Below, piece after piece: positions 28,001-36,394 of a stretch of 64,000 bases of DNA (position 1 is the first letter of the stretch; the number at the start of each line of letters is the position of its first letter). The position numbers were made by a program, and so were the translations under genes. The stretch is from Ferruginibacter paludis. Its GTDB lineage: Bacteria > Bacteroidota > Bacteroidia > Chitinophagales > Chitinophagaceae. Where the stretch lies: assembly GCF_030409685.1 (NCBI RefSeq), contig NZ_JAUFQJ010000004.1, positions 620,001 through 684,000 of the forward strand, written 5' to 3'. The notes below the pieces were generated by a model that was not told where the DNA came from, ran no database searches, and worked only from the letters and a program-made list of their open reading frames with translations.

Positions 28001-28500
28001 ACCAGAATAAAACGGTCATCCTTAGCTGGAGCACAATAGGAGAAATCAATACGAAATATTTTACCATTGAGAAAAGTTTTGACCAGGCAACATTTCTTCC
28101 AGTTGGAAATATTACTGCATCTGGAAATCCAGGTGAAAGTGATTACCAGTTTACAGACCATTTATCATTAAAAGCGATGAACTATTACCGGTTAAAAATT
28201 GTAAACGCTGACAGCCTTTTTACATACAGTAAAATAATAGCAGTTGCAGCGCCGGTAAGCGATAAAATTATTATTTTCCCCAACCCTGCAAAAGATAAAA
28301 TAACCATCAGGCTGGTTAATGTATCCGCGACAACAGATATCGTTATTGCTGACGAAAGAGGAATGATTGTAAAGAAATTGCAATTAGCAGCTGGAATCCT
28401 GGAGACTTCTGTCAACATTGCTGATTTGCAACCGGGAGTATATTCTATTTCCTTTCAATCGGGCCAGACAAAAAGTATACAGCAATTTGTAAAGTTATAA
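25057..28500 (+). CDS. large secreted T9SS protein with a tandem 476-residue duplication
   Basis: 1147 residues, signal peptide (1-19, cleavage near SLHAQ). Residues about 21-496 and 497-967 are two copies of one unit (DNA offset 1428 bp); both start with ITLLY, contain GWNDSLSWIQINPPAGQ and PSRCRSMH, and end with TCAGLSNPYNGII. The region about 970-1070 is fibronectin-like (WSTIGEINTKYFTIEKS). The end (about 1075-1147) is a type A T9SS sorting domain (FPNPAKDKITI ... GVYSISFQSG). It is exported across the outer membrane and probably attached to the surface. The repeat unit is not a domain I recognise; an adhesin or beta-rich structure is likely. Single gene. Confidence 0.88.
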   Translation: MKRLFVTIACLSIFASLHAQGITLLYKNNRGWNDSLSWIQINPPAGQMPIQRVPTENDDVVFSFSMSGISSVGFETDAANPGFNVGGSSPNGPSRCRSMHVSNTNISFYPVNFIDYGAIVNVYTSNGGFVILDSNTNLDKGIFELHGGNPAIADLQIINSNFGILTDFTDFADIYMDANSKARLVGSTYGGMSFGGGSLYAENSTINTDEFRLGDNSTDTILNSTIEDVGLCGCLTFLIGKNANFVSSNVTVKSNSNLSFGTSGSILNGNVSSLSYGGGYFSFLQEDPANPLPNIINGNLTVSENEALGFNGDVKISGDIIFHVIDQFYDGPSFVAPVVINGQHAFDVGGVINYGGNNLTITGCANNYCHYKLEFFGNTNSNISWPGGFPVDTLIINKTGCAKVTIDSSLYVSGATRIERGQLVLNPNDSIPYKFVCAGNLDIAQGGGLFLRKDANGVVANMAFGGTLVDHNSVKDSTCAGLSNPYNGIITTPLNQQITLLYHKDKGWNDSLSWIQINPPAGQAPIQRVPTENDDVVISYAMSGIAAVNFETNNINPDFNVGGSSPNGPSRCRSMHISNTTISIDNPAIVDGAPTVNIYTSNGGFVKIDSGSNMLHGHFQLHGGNKAITDLEILNSTYGVLFSHADWTGIKWDADARIKLVGSNLGGFAFFGDSSGNIFIDGCTIETTNFHLGDHSTATLLNSTVTNNGNNVSMVFFIGKNSTFVSAKDTVRSYGPLAFTTSGSQLNGNVSACSIPAVLDFLQEDPANPLPNIINGNLSAAELNTTMGISGDLKISGNISGFSDYAVGSSTPVLVNGQEVFDMGGVTNYGGTTAISNCANNFCHFKLELFGNTNSRITWNTGFPVDTLIINKTGCAKVTIDSSLYVSGATRIESGQLVLNPNDNHPYKFVCAGNVDIAQGGGLFLRKDANGVVANMAVKGTLVDHNASADSTCAGLSNPYNGIISAGTSALPDSLFNFIGSYQNKTVILSWSTIGEINTKYFTIEKSFDQATFLPVGNITASGNPGESDYQFTDHLSLKAMNYYRLKIVNADSLFTYSKIIAVAAPVSDKIIIFPNPAKDKITIRLVNVSATTDIVIADERGMIVKKLQLAAGILETSVNIADLQPGVYSISFQSGQTKSIQQFVKL

Positions 28501-29176
28501 AACAGTATTCTCAGGATTTGAGTAATATCCGGATGCATTATTTTTCATTCCATCCCGGCGGGCAATGTCATTAAGTGAAGGTTTTTAAAAAGCTGGTTTA
28601 AAGCTAGTATTATGTTTTGAACTTACTCTTTGAAGGCCCATTTTTTCGTAGTCGTTCAAAGGTGCTTTTCTTTCCGGTAAAATATTTTGAGTAAAATAAT
28701 CATGTAATTCCCGCAGAACATTTGCTGCATGTACAGTTTCTGTCACATTCTTTAATTAAAGACCTTATTGGCAGCAAATTCTTTTTGCCGAGATGAGGTA
28801 CAACGGCAAGCCCGAACGTTGCTACAACTTCTTTATATTTTAACAGTACTTTCATAGAATCAGACAGACGTAAAACGCTATCGAATGCAATTGGTTGTAC
28901 GACCTCAAAATAAAAAATGGAATTTCCGACGAAAGGATAGGACTGCTGATCATTAAAAATGAAAACATTATTGAAATGCCCGACGTTATCGTTAGAGAAC
29001 AAGGAAAGCAAAAAGTGGGAGTTCTGTCACGGCGCGGCTTTCACACTAAATTCCAAAAAGTAAATCTGTAATAAAAGATTCAGAAAATCCCAACTCAAAT
29101 ATTCAGAACCGTAAACCCAGGATTTATTTAAAGGCTTTAAAGTATTGAAGACCGTTTATTTCACCACCTTTGCCCC
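28501..29176. other. intergenic region with possible gene remnant and REP fragments
   Basis: No intact gene. On the plus strand about 28880-29072 reads as a protein-like fragment (SDERIGLLIIKNENIIEMP) without a start, and could be the end of a decayed gene. Short REP-like fragments appear at about 28549-28566 and 29022-29044. A CTTTGCCCC element just before 29177 may be the -7 promoter of the FAD oxidoreductase gene. Confidence 0.4.
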
Positions 29177-30202
29177 ATGCAGCAGTTTGATACTTTAATA
29201 GTGGGCCAGGGCATTGCCGGTTCGCTGGTGGCATACCAACTGCACAAACAACACCGGACATTCAGGGTGTTGGATCAAGGCCATGGCAGCAGTGCCAGCA
29301 GGGTTGCGGCTGGTATGTTCACGCCTGTTTCCGGCAAAAGAAAAACCATTCACAAGGCGTTTTTTGACCGGCTCAAAATGGCCGTTGAAACGTACAGGGA
29401 AATAGAATTGCTGCTGGGAAAACGCATCCTGCATATAGAAAATGTATACCAGTTGTTTGAAGACGAAGCAGAAAAAAAATTGCTTGCCGGTAAAATGCTG
29501 TTACCGGAATACAAGGATGTTTTTGTGAAGGAAGTACCAGCACCAGATGGCATCAACAAAGGGCTGGGTGGAATTATCATCAAATATTCCGGCTGGGTTG
29601 ACTGCCCGTTATTCATAGCAAGCTTCCGGCAATGGCTGCACAATAGTGAACTGTTAATTGCTGAACTCCTTGATTATTCATCCCTGCAAACAAACAGTGC
29701 CTTCTTTCAATACAATGGCCTGCAATTCCAAAACATAGTTTTTTGTGAAGGCTTTCGTGCTGTTGGTAATCCTTTTTTTAATGAACCCATGATTCCCTGC
29801 AAAGGCGATATTATCAGCATTGCTGCAGGCGGCAACAACACAAGCGGCATCATCAAAAAAAATGCATTTTATATGTTGCCTGCGATGGATGGTATGAGCA
29901 AGGTGGGTGCCACCTTTAAATGGCACAACAGTGATGAGGCTTTGTATGAAACGGACCGGGATCAACTGGAACAGGCAGCAACTGCCATGCTGGATGGCGC
30001 CGGTTGTAAAACCATACACCATCAATCAGCCATCAGGGCCACCACACCGGGCCAGCAGGTAATTGCCAAACAGCATCCTACCATAAAAAACATGTTTATG
30101 CTGAACGGGCTGGGTACAAAAGGAATCCTGGTCGGGCCTTGCTATGCGGCACAACTGGTACAGACCATACCGGAGGCTAATCCGTCCGGCAACCCATTTT
30201 AA
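29177..30202 (+). CDS. FAD-dependent oxidoreductase (DAO family)
   Basis: 341 residues. The N-terminal dinucleotide-binding motif IVGQGIAGS (residues 8-16, GxGxxG) opens a Rossmann fold, and the C-terminus contains NGLGTKGILVGPCYA, the usual FAD-closing loop of D-amino-acid-oxidase-like proteins. No signal peptide, so cytoplasmic or peripheral. Substrate cannot be deduced; glycine, sarcosine or other amines are typical of the family. Single gene. Confidence 0.8.
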   Translation: MQQFDTLIVGQGIAGSLVAYQLHKQHRTFRVLDQGHGSSASRVAAGMFTPVSGKRKTIHKAFFDRLKMAVETYREIELLLGKRILHIENVYQLFEDEAEKKLLAGKMLLPEYKDVFVKEVPAPDGINKGLGGIIIKYSGWVDCPLFIASFRQWLHNSELLIAELLDYSSLQTNSAFFQYNGLQFQNIVFCEGFRAVGNPFFNEPMIPCKGDIISIAAGGNNTSGIIKKNAFYMLPAMDGMSKVGATFKWHNSDEALYETDRDQLEQAATAMLDGAGCKTIHHQSAIRATTPGQQVIAKQHPTIKNMFMLNGLGTKGILVGPCYAAQLVQTIPEANPSGNPF

Positions 30203-30509
30203 TTTTGTTTCAACTGATTTTTTATAGCTACGCTAAAAACAATAATACACCTTCCGCTATGTCCTGGCATTAATAATTTGAGCAAGGCACCCCAGAATAA
30301 ATTCCACATCAACCCGGGTTAAAAATCAATAAACACAGATCCACCTGGTGTTTCACAAAACTTATATTAAAAACAACACAACGCAGGTGATTCAGAATGA
30401 GTAACAATCTTATTTTTGCCCGGACATTATAAAGTATTTTTGGATGGTAGCACACAACCTTAACGCAGCACTATTTTTATTAAAGATGTCATAAATAAAA
30501 AACTGATCT
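30203..30509. other. intergenic region, nothing recognisable
   Basis: 307 bases, AT-rich, no open frame of interest. It separates two plus-strand genes. Confidence 0.4.
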
Positions 30510-31163
30510 GTGAAACCTATTTATAAAATATCACTGACTCTATTTTCGATCGCCCTATTTATAAACGCCTGTAAAAAACAAGCGCCCGTTTGCACAGGTA
30601 ATTGTGAGACAATGAATGCAAACGGAAGTGTGATCAATAAACTGACCAACACCGTTGCGGCCGGTGTTCCGGTTTCACTAAGCTGGGTAAAATTTGTTGG
30701 CGTCTTTTCTCAAAGCGAAATAATTGCTACCGTAAATTCCAAAGCCGATGGTTCATTTAACTTTACCTCAAACATTGACACGACCTACTTTTCCAAAGGC
30801 TATTTTCTTTCAGTAAGTGTTGGCAAAAGCAACGACTATATAATACTGGGATATTCAGGCAACATTGAAACAAGGACCTATTCTTTTGACCAAAACGCTT
30901 TTCAGCATAAACAATTTGAAGTTTACAAAAAAGCAACGCTTAAAATAAGATTACACAGAACATTCAATGATACTTTTAAGAGTTATGCAATAACACACGC
31001 TAATGTAACGGAAGATTATTTATATGATTATAATGTGCAATCGCCACAAGAAGTAATTGACAGAAACACCAGCGAAATCAATGTTGAGACAGTTGCTGAT
31101 GTTTATACAAAAAATCAATACGATAAAAACGTTTGCAAATGGTACATCCACTGTAACACTTGA
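30510..31163 (+). CDS. lipoprotein, probably frameshifted near its 3' end
   Basis: 217 residues from a GTG start at 30510; no ATG is available because an in-frame stop lies just upstream. Lipobox FINAC with the lipidated cysteine at C21. The N-terminal region (about 35-90) looks like a surface beta-sandwich (carboxypeptidase-regulatory-like or Ig-like); no catalytic motif. The reading frame ends at 31163, but the neighbouring frame continues protein-like as TSTVTLDSVKC ... PGIYEVTF to a stop at 31215. A one-base insertion, for instance in the A5 run at 31125-31129, would explain this. Function unknown. Confidence 0.6.
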   Translation: MKPIYKISLTLFSIALFINACKKQAPVCTGNCETMNANGSVINKLTNTVAAGVPVSLSWVKFVGVFSQSEIIATVNSKADGSFNFTSNIDTTYFSKGYFLSVSVGKSNDYIILGYSGNIETRTYSFDQNAFQHKQFEVYKKATLKIRLHRTFNDTFKSYAITHANVTEDYLYDYNVQSPQEVIDRNTSEINVETVADVYTKNQYDKNVCKWYIHCNT

Positions 31164-31434
31164 TTCTGTTAAATGCACCACCAGTGCGCCGGGCATTTAT
31201 GAGGTTACTTTCTGAAGCGCAACCTGCGACAAAAGGGCTTTGGGCAATTGGGGTTAGCTGGAAAAAATAATTAAATGCAGTACATATCCACGCGCTATAT
31301 CGGCAGTGAGCACTTTGGCCCGACCCTTTCTCGAAGTATTCAATAATAACGCAACATCCAAAAAATCTACCTGTTAAATTCCCTGCATCTATAGAATGGT
31401 ACTCCCCTTTTACCAGCTACCTAAAAAGTCCAGC

Positions 31435-32046
31435 TCATTCACCTGCTTTAACAATCCTATCTGGCTCTTTACTTATGGCAGCTTTATGCAGTACAATTTT
31501 TTCACCTGCTATATCTACACTTAATTCTACCCAGCCATTATAGCATTTACCATTTTCGTTAACCTGGTAAGGAAGATAATTATGCAGTGCATTTTTCCAG
31601 TGCCCTTCCCAAACATCGGGTGCGGTAAAAGAAATGATCTTCTGCACAAGCAAAATGGATGACAATTCAAACCAATGATATCCATTAAAATCTTCCGGTA
31701 CAATTGATTGCCCATTTTTCATAACAGGCACTTCTTCATTATCATTGACAGGCAGGTTTATTTTTATATTACTTGTTATTAAAAACTGCAGTTTATCCAC
31801 CTGGTAAACCGGATCACCAACCAGTAAGGTTGTGAAAGCAAGGTCCGGACGGCTATCATGATTTACGTCCATAAAAAAGCCGGGTGTATTCGCTTTAATT
31901 TCCCTGTTATTAAGATTAAAATACTCCATTTCCGGGCGGGGTACAGCCGGTGTATCTTTCGTTTCCTTTTTGCACGACACCAGGGTTAACATAACCACAA
32001 TACAGCACAAAGTTGGCAGGCCGGAAGAAAATTTGCTTTGCATCAA
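31435..32046 (-). CDS. lipoprotein, 203 aa
   Basis: Lipobox TLVSC, lipidated cysteine at C25. The body has a Ca-binding-like DVNHDSRPDLAF motif, as in FG-GAP/EF-hand-like surface proteins. No other recognised domain; a generic outer-membrane lipoprotein. It converges with the preceding plus-strand lipoprotein gene. Confidence 0.7.
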   Translation of the reverse strand: MMQSKFSSGLPTLCCIVVMLTLVSCKKETKDTPAVPRPEMEYFNLNNREIKANTPGFFMDVNHDSRPDLAFTTLLVGDPVYQVDKLQFLITSNIKINLPVNDNEEVPVMKNGQSIVPEDFNGYHWFELSSILLVQKIISFTAPDVWEGHWKNALHNYLPYQVNENGKCYNGWVELSVDIAGEKIVLHKAAISKEPDRIVKAGE

Positions 32047-32349
32047 TAAATTTTACCCAAAAGTATTTTTCAAATTACAAAGATCATTGGGTCAAATGCA
32101 TTAATTGATGAATTACGAAGATCAATTGTTAAAATCAGCTACCAGTTCTGCGGGCATTCACAGCACACACAAATAGACAACGGGGAAACTGAACCAAGGG
32201 GAGATTCTTTAAAAAGAAGGCGCCCTTTGGGTTAAAGCAAAAGGTATAATTCGAAGTGCTCAATTAACCGTGATTGCTTCCAGCATGCACAATTCATCGC
32301 ACTCAGAAAAATAAAAAAGGTGACTATACAATAGCCACCCACATGTTTC
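32047..32349. other. intergenic region with a REP-like fragment
   Basis: No gene seen. About 32146-32170 resembles the left end of truncated unit D (CTGCGGGCATTCACAGC), a probable solo end of the RAYT/REP family. Confidence 0.4.
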
Positions 32350-32425
<76 letters not shown>

Positions 32426-32435
32426 AAACGGATTG

Positions 32436-32467
32436 CAAATATATATGCATTGTCAGTTGCTTCAAAA
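32436..32467 (-). promoter_or_regulatory. Bacteroidota-type promoter of tRNA-Ala
   Basis: On the minus strand TTTTG (32467-32463), a 19-base spacer and TATATTTG (32443-32436) match the -33/-7 consensus TTTG-N19-TAnnTTTG. It lies 10 bases upstream of the mature tRNA 5' end. Confidence 0.8.
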
Positions 32468-32490
32468 TCATTTTTTTATGGATAGATGAA

Positions 32491-33315
32491 TTGAGCCAGC
32501 TAGCAGACGTATCTGGTCACTTTTTTGCCGCCACAAAAAAAACCAGTAGGTTTGACCCCCAATTGAAAAAGATGATGGAAGAAGAAAAGAAGGCAGCTGT
32601 AAAAGCGGAGATTAAGTTTTTGGCAGGACCCCAAAACCGGTGGAAAGAGCTGCAGTTTGCAATAAAAGTACTGTTTGAATTTATAAAGGGTTTCAGGGCA
32701 CTCCATTTTGTGGGGCCTTGCGTTACCGTATTTGGTTCAGCCCGTTTTAAGGATGGGCACCCCTATTTTGAAAAAACAGAAGAACTGGCGGCCCGTATTG
32801 CGCAGCTGGGGTTTACGATAATGACCGGTGGAGGTCCGGGTATTATGGAAGCGGCCAACAAAGGGGCGAAAGAGGCCGGCGGCCGCAGTGTTGGCTGCAA
32901 CATTGTACTGCCGCACGAACAACAGCACAATGCTTACCTGGATAAATGGGTGAACATAAAATACTTTTTTGTACGTAAAACACTGCTGCTAAAATACTCC
33001 TACGCATTTGTAGTAATGCCAGGTGGCTTTGGAACTATGGATGAATATTTTGAAGCCCTGACGCTGATACAAACCAGGATGATCAGTGAATTTCCGATCG
33101 TTATTTTTGATACCAAGTTTCATGCTGACCTGATTGAGCACATAAATTTAATGAAAAGAGAACTGACCATTTCGCCCGAAGACACCAGCCTGTTTCTGGT
33201 GACGGACTCTGTTGATGAGGCGGTAGCCTACATTCAAAAAAACAGCATTGCCAAATTCAACCTTCAGCCGGAAAAGCCCAAACGTCCATTCAGGTGGCTC
33301 GGCGAAAAGGCCTGA
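32491..33315 (+). CDS. LOG-family protein (TIGR00730, lysine-decarboxylase-like)
   Basis: Rossmann-fold protein with the two LOG hallmarks GGGPGIMEAANKGA and PGGFGTMDE. Family members remove ribose phosphate from cytokinin nucleotides or other nucleoside monophosphates. The listed start is TTG at 32491 (274 residues). An ATG at 32572 (247 residues) is equally possible and would remove a low-complexity N-terminus; the choice is open. Divergent from tRNA-Ala, so the two probably use separate promoters in the short gap. Confidence 0.82.
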   Translation: MSQLADVSGHFFAATKKTSRFDPQLKKMMEEEKKAAVKAEIKFLAGPQNRWKELQFAIKVLFEFIKGFRALHFVGPCVTVFGSARFKDGHPYFEKTEELAARIAQLGFTIMTGGGPGIMEAANKGAKEAGGRSVGCNIVLPHEQQHNAYLDKWVNIKYFFVRKTLLLKYSYAFVVMPGGFGTMDEYFEALTLIQTRMISEFPIVIFDTKFHADLIEHINLMKRELTISPEDTSLFLVTDSVDEAVAYIQKNSIAKFNLQPEKPKRPFRWLGEKA

Positions 33316-33553
33316 AGGAGGGGATGGTGAGCGGCGGATCGTAATTGTGAATAATAAGTTAGCACAACACTTCATAAATCAGATCATTCGCTACCATTGC
33401 CTATTGACGATCGATTATTGACAATCGACCGGTTGACTACTGCCCATTCACCACTCCACTCACTATCATGACAACGATCATCTCATTGCTGACGTATGTC
33501 ACCTTCTTAAAAAAAAACTTACCTCAATTTTGTAGCGTTCTTTTTTTAACAAG

Positions 33554-35983
33554 CTGAATATAAAAAGTATAAAACCGAAAACCGACATAGTAATAAGCTG
33601 CTTCCATTGCGGGGAACAATGTGAAGAAATTATAGAAGCAGATCACAAATCATTTTGCTGCGAGGGATGCAAACAAGTATACCTGCTGCTAAATGAAAAT
33701 AATCTCTGCACGTACTATAATTTCGACAAAAACCCCGGCATAAAAGCCAAAGGCAAATTTGTGAGTGAACGTTTTGCTTACCTTGATGATATCCCAACGG
33801 TAAACAAGCTGGTACAGTTCAGCAGTGGCACGCAAACCAATGTAACTTTCAGCCTGCCGCAAATGCATTGTTCCAGCTGTGTTTTTTTACTGGAAAACCT
33901 GCACCGCATTGAGCCGGGCGTTACTAAGTCGCAGGTTAACTTTCAACGTAAGGAAGTGTTTATCATTTTCAACCCTTTAACAATTTCATTGCGCAAAGTG
34001 GTTGAACTGCTGGCTTTTATTGGCTATGAACCGGATATCAGTTTAAAAGACAGCACACAAAAAAAAGCGGTGACTTATAATAAAAAACAAATTTATCACA
34101 TCGGCATTGCCGGCTTTTGTTTTGCCAATATTATGATGCTTAGTTTCCCGGAATACTTTTCTTCGGGCAATATTGAGCAGGCAGGCTTAAAAGCCACTTT
34201 TACCTGGCTTAATTTATTTTTATCCCTACCGGTATTGCTGTTCAGTGCTTCCTCTATTTTTATTTCAGCCTGGAAAGGGCTGCGGCAAAAATTTTTAAAC
34301 ATTGATGCTCCCATCGCATTGGCCATCATCGTTACTTTCAGCAGAAGCTATTATGAAATCATTACCGGCCATGGTGCAGGCTACCTGGATTCGGGCACCG
34401 GCATTGTATTTTTTATGCTGGTGGGCAGATGGTTTCAGAATAAAACCTACGACTCATTTGCTTTCGACAGGGATTATAAATCTTATTTTCCGCTGGGCGT
34501 TACTGTGATACAAAATAATACCGAAAAAAATATCCCAGTTACACAGTTAAAAAAAGATGACCGTATCATTATCCGCAACGGAGAAATGATACCGGCTGAC
34601 GCTATGCTGCTAACAGGAAACGCCAGCGTGGATTACAGTTTTGTAAGTGGAGAAAGTAGTCCCATACAAAAATATATGGGCGAACTGATTTATGCCGGAG
34701 GCAAGCAATGCGGCGCAGCTATTGAATTACAAATCATCAACGAAGTATCGCAGAGCTATATCACGCAGTTATGGAACAACGATGTTTTTAAGCATAAAAA
34801 AAATAAGGAGCAATCTTTTATTCATCCCTGGAGCCGGTATTTTACCCTCGCCCTGTTTTCGGTAGCCATTATTACAGCCATTTACTGGTCCATTGCAGAT
34901 ACGTCGAAACTTTTGCCTGCTGTAACGGCAGTACTTATTGTTGCCTGCCCTTGTTCCCTTTTACTGTCCGCTACGTTTACCTACGGCAATATGCTGCGCA
35001 TTTTTGGCAAGCATAAGCTATTTCTAAAAAATGCTGCTGTTATAGAAAGCATGGCAAAGGCAGATACACTTATTTTTGACAAGACAGGCACCCTTACACA
35101 AAACCACGCCTCTGCACTGCAATATAACGGCACACCACTCAGCAAAAAAGAGTTGGCTACGGTGCAGGCGCTCACCCGGCAGTCAGCACATCCCTTAAGT
35201 AAAATTATTACAGACAACCTGGGTAATGTAAATGATGGGCAATTACTGACTGTAAACGGATTTAAGGAATTTGCAGGTAAGGGCATTGAAGCCGTGGTGA
35301 ATGACATGCCGGTAAAAATTGGGTCCGCTGCCTTTGTAGATGAATTATACAATACGGATAACTACGGGAGTGGATCGCAAATTCACGTGCAGTTTAATAA
35401 GGTACACATGGGAGCCTTTACCATCAGCAACCAGTATCGTCCACGTATTAAGCAAGCTGTTACTGAATTACAGCAAAAAGGCTATGAGCTGCACCTGCTT
35501 TCCGGCGACAATGACACCGAGAAAAATACCCTTACCAAACTGTTTGGAAAAGATGCCGATATCCGTTTTAATCAATCGCCCCAAAATAAATTGGATACGG
35601 TACAGCAATTACAATCGCTGCATAAAAATGTATTAATGTTTGGCGATGGCTTAAACGATGCCGGCGCCCTGATGCAAAGTGATACAGGCATTGCCGTTAG
35701 CGACAGTACCACGCAATTTTCACCAGCCTGCGATGCCATTATTGATGGCAGTAAAGTAGGGCTGGCACCCCGGTTCCTGGCTTATGCCAGGGCAGGCAAA
35801 AAGATTGTGGCGGCCAGTTTTATACTTTCTATCATCTACAATTTTGTTGGTTTATCATTTGCTGTACAAGGCACGCTGGCCCCAATTGTAGCGGCCATCC
35901 TGATGCCTGCCAGCAGTATCAGCATTGTGTTGCTGGTTACCCTGCTTTCATCACTGGTTGCAAAAAAAATCGGGTTGAAATAA
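33554..35983 (+). CDS. ccoI: copper-transporting P-type ATPase CcoI (cbb3 maturation)
   Basis: Supplies copper for assembly of cbb3 oxidase. The N-terminal cysteine-rich domain (FHCGEQCEE and FCCEGCKQVYLLL), then an HMA domain with MHCSSC, membrane helices with the transport motif CPC in ACPCSLLLS, phosphorylation site DKTGTLT, hinge FGDGLNDAGAL. No ATG, GTG or TTG exists in frame between the upstream stop (33533) and the cysteine-rich region; the best start is CTG at 33554 (809 residues). Using GTG at 33761 (740 residues) would discard the cysteine-rich domain that is conserved in CcoI. A possible -7 element (ATTTTG) lies at about 33526-33531. Confidence 0.85.
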   Translation: MNIKSIKPKTDIVISCFHCGEQCEEIIEADHKSFCCEGCKQVYLLLNENNLCTYYNFDKNPGIKAKGKFVSERFAYLDDIPTVNKLVQFSSGTQTNVTFSLPQMHCSSCVFLLENLHRIEPGVTKSQVNFQRKEVFIIFNPLTISLRKVVELLAFIGYEPDISLKDSTQKKAVTYNKKQIYHIGIAGFCFANIMMLSFPEYFSSGNIEQAGLKATFTWLNLFLSLPVLLFSASSIFISAWKGLRQKFLNIDAPIALAIIVTFSRSYYEIITGHGAGYLDSGTGIVFFMLVGRWFQNKTYDSFAFDRDYKSYFPLGVTVIQNNTEKNIPVTQLKKDDRIIIRNGEMIPADAMLLTGNASVDYSFVSGESSPIQKYMGELIYAGGKQCGAAIELQIINEVSQSYITQLWNNDVFKHKKNKEQSFIHPWSRYFTLALFSVAIITAIYWSIADTSKLLPAVTAVLIVACPCSLLLSATFTYGNMLRIFGKHKLFLKNAAVIESMAKADTLIFDKTGTLTQNHASALQYNGTPLSKKELATVQALTRQSAHPLSKIITDNLGNVNDGQLLTVNGFKEFAGKGIEAVVNDMPVKIGSAAFVDELYNTDNYGSGSQIHVQFNKVHMGAFTISNQYRPRIKQAVTELQQKGYELHLLSGDNDTEKNTLTKLFGKDADIRFNQSPQNKLDTVQQLQSLHKNVLMFGDGLNDAGALMQSDTGIAVSDSTTQFSPACDAIIDGSKVGLAPRFLAYARAGKKIVAASFILSIIYNFVGLSFAVQGTLAPIVAAILMPASSISIVLLVTLLSSLVAKKIGLK

Positions 35984-36192
35984 TTACAGCCTTTACCAGC
36001 CCGGAGGCCGGGTAAAATCATCCATTTTTTATAGGCGGCTATAGCAAAAACGCAGGTCTTTTTCAAACTCATTCAATGGGTACTGTTTTGTGTTATACTG
36101 CCTTATGACGAATATCACCCTCCCCTTGTGGCTGCATCATATATTTTGGTACACCGCCATAATAAATTTGCTCCAAATAAATTATAACACCA

Positions 36193-36372
36193 TTGAGTGC
36201 ATTATTTGTATTAATCGGAATCAGCATTGTTGTAGCAGGAAGCTTTTTAGCTGCCTTTTTGTGGAGCGTTAACAAGGGCCAGTTTGAAGATGATTACACG
36301 CCATCTGTAAGAATGCTTTTTGATGATGAGCTGAAAGAAGCAGCTGCAACAGAAACTCCAATAAAAAAATAA
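36193..36372 (+). CDS. ccoS: cbb3 oxidase assembly protein CcoS
   Basis: 59 residues, too short for many gene callers. Starts at TTG (SALFVLIGISIVVAGSFLA); upstream in frame there is a stop at 36178 and no ATG. One membrane helix (about 3-24), then the conserved motif FLWSVNKGQFEDDYTP, diagnostic for CcoS. In the family CcoS helps insert haem and copper cofactors. It lies between ccoI and ccoNO, the standard position. Confidence 0.85.
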   Translation: MSALFVLIGISIVVAGSFLAAFLWSVNKGQFEDDYTPSVRMLFDDELKEAAATETPIKK

Positions 36373-36394
36373 ATCAAAACAATAAAACAATCAT

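Noticed and set aside
28700..29011. Minus-strand open frame of 103 codons
   Set aside because: No protein-like motif and no supporting context; the plus strand of the same stretch looks more like a decayed gene end. Neither is convincing.
33761..35983. GTG at 33761 as the ccoI start
   Set aside because: It would remove the conserved cysteine-rich domain that is intact in frame upstream. It remains possible only if CTG is not used.
36090..36272. Open frames overlapping ccoS on both strands
   Set aside because: ccoS in the proper frame has a clear family motif; the others are shadows.
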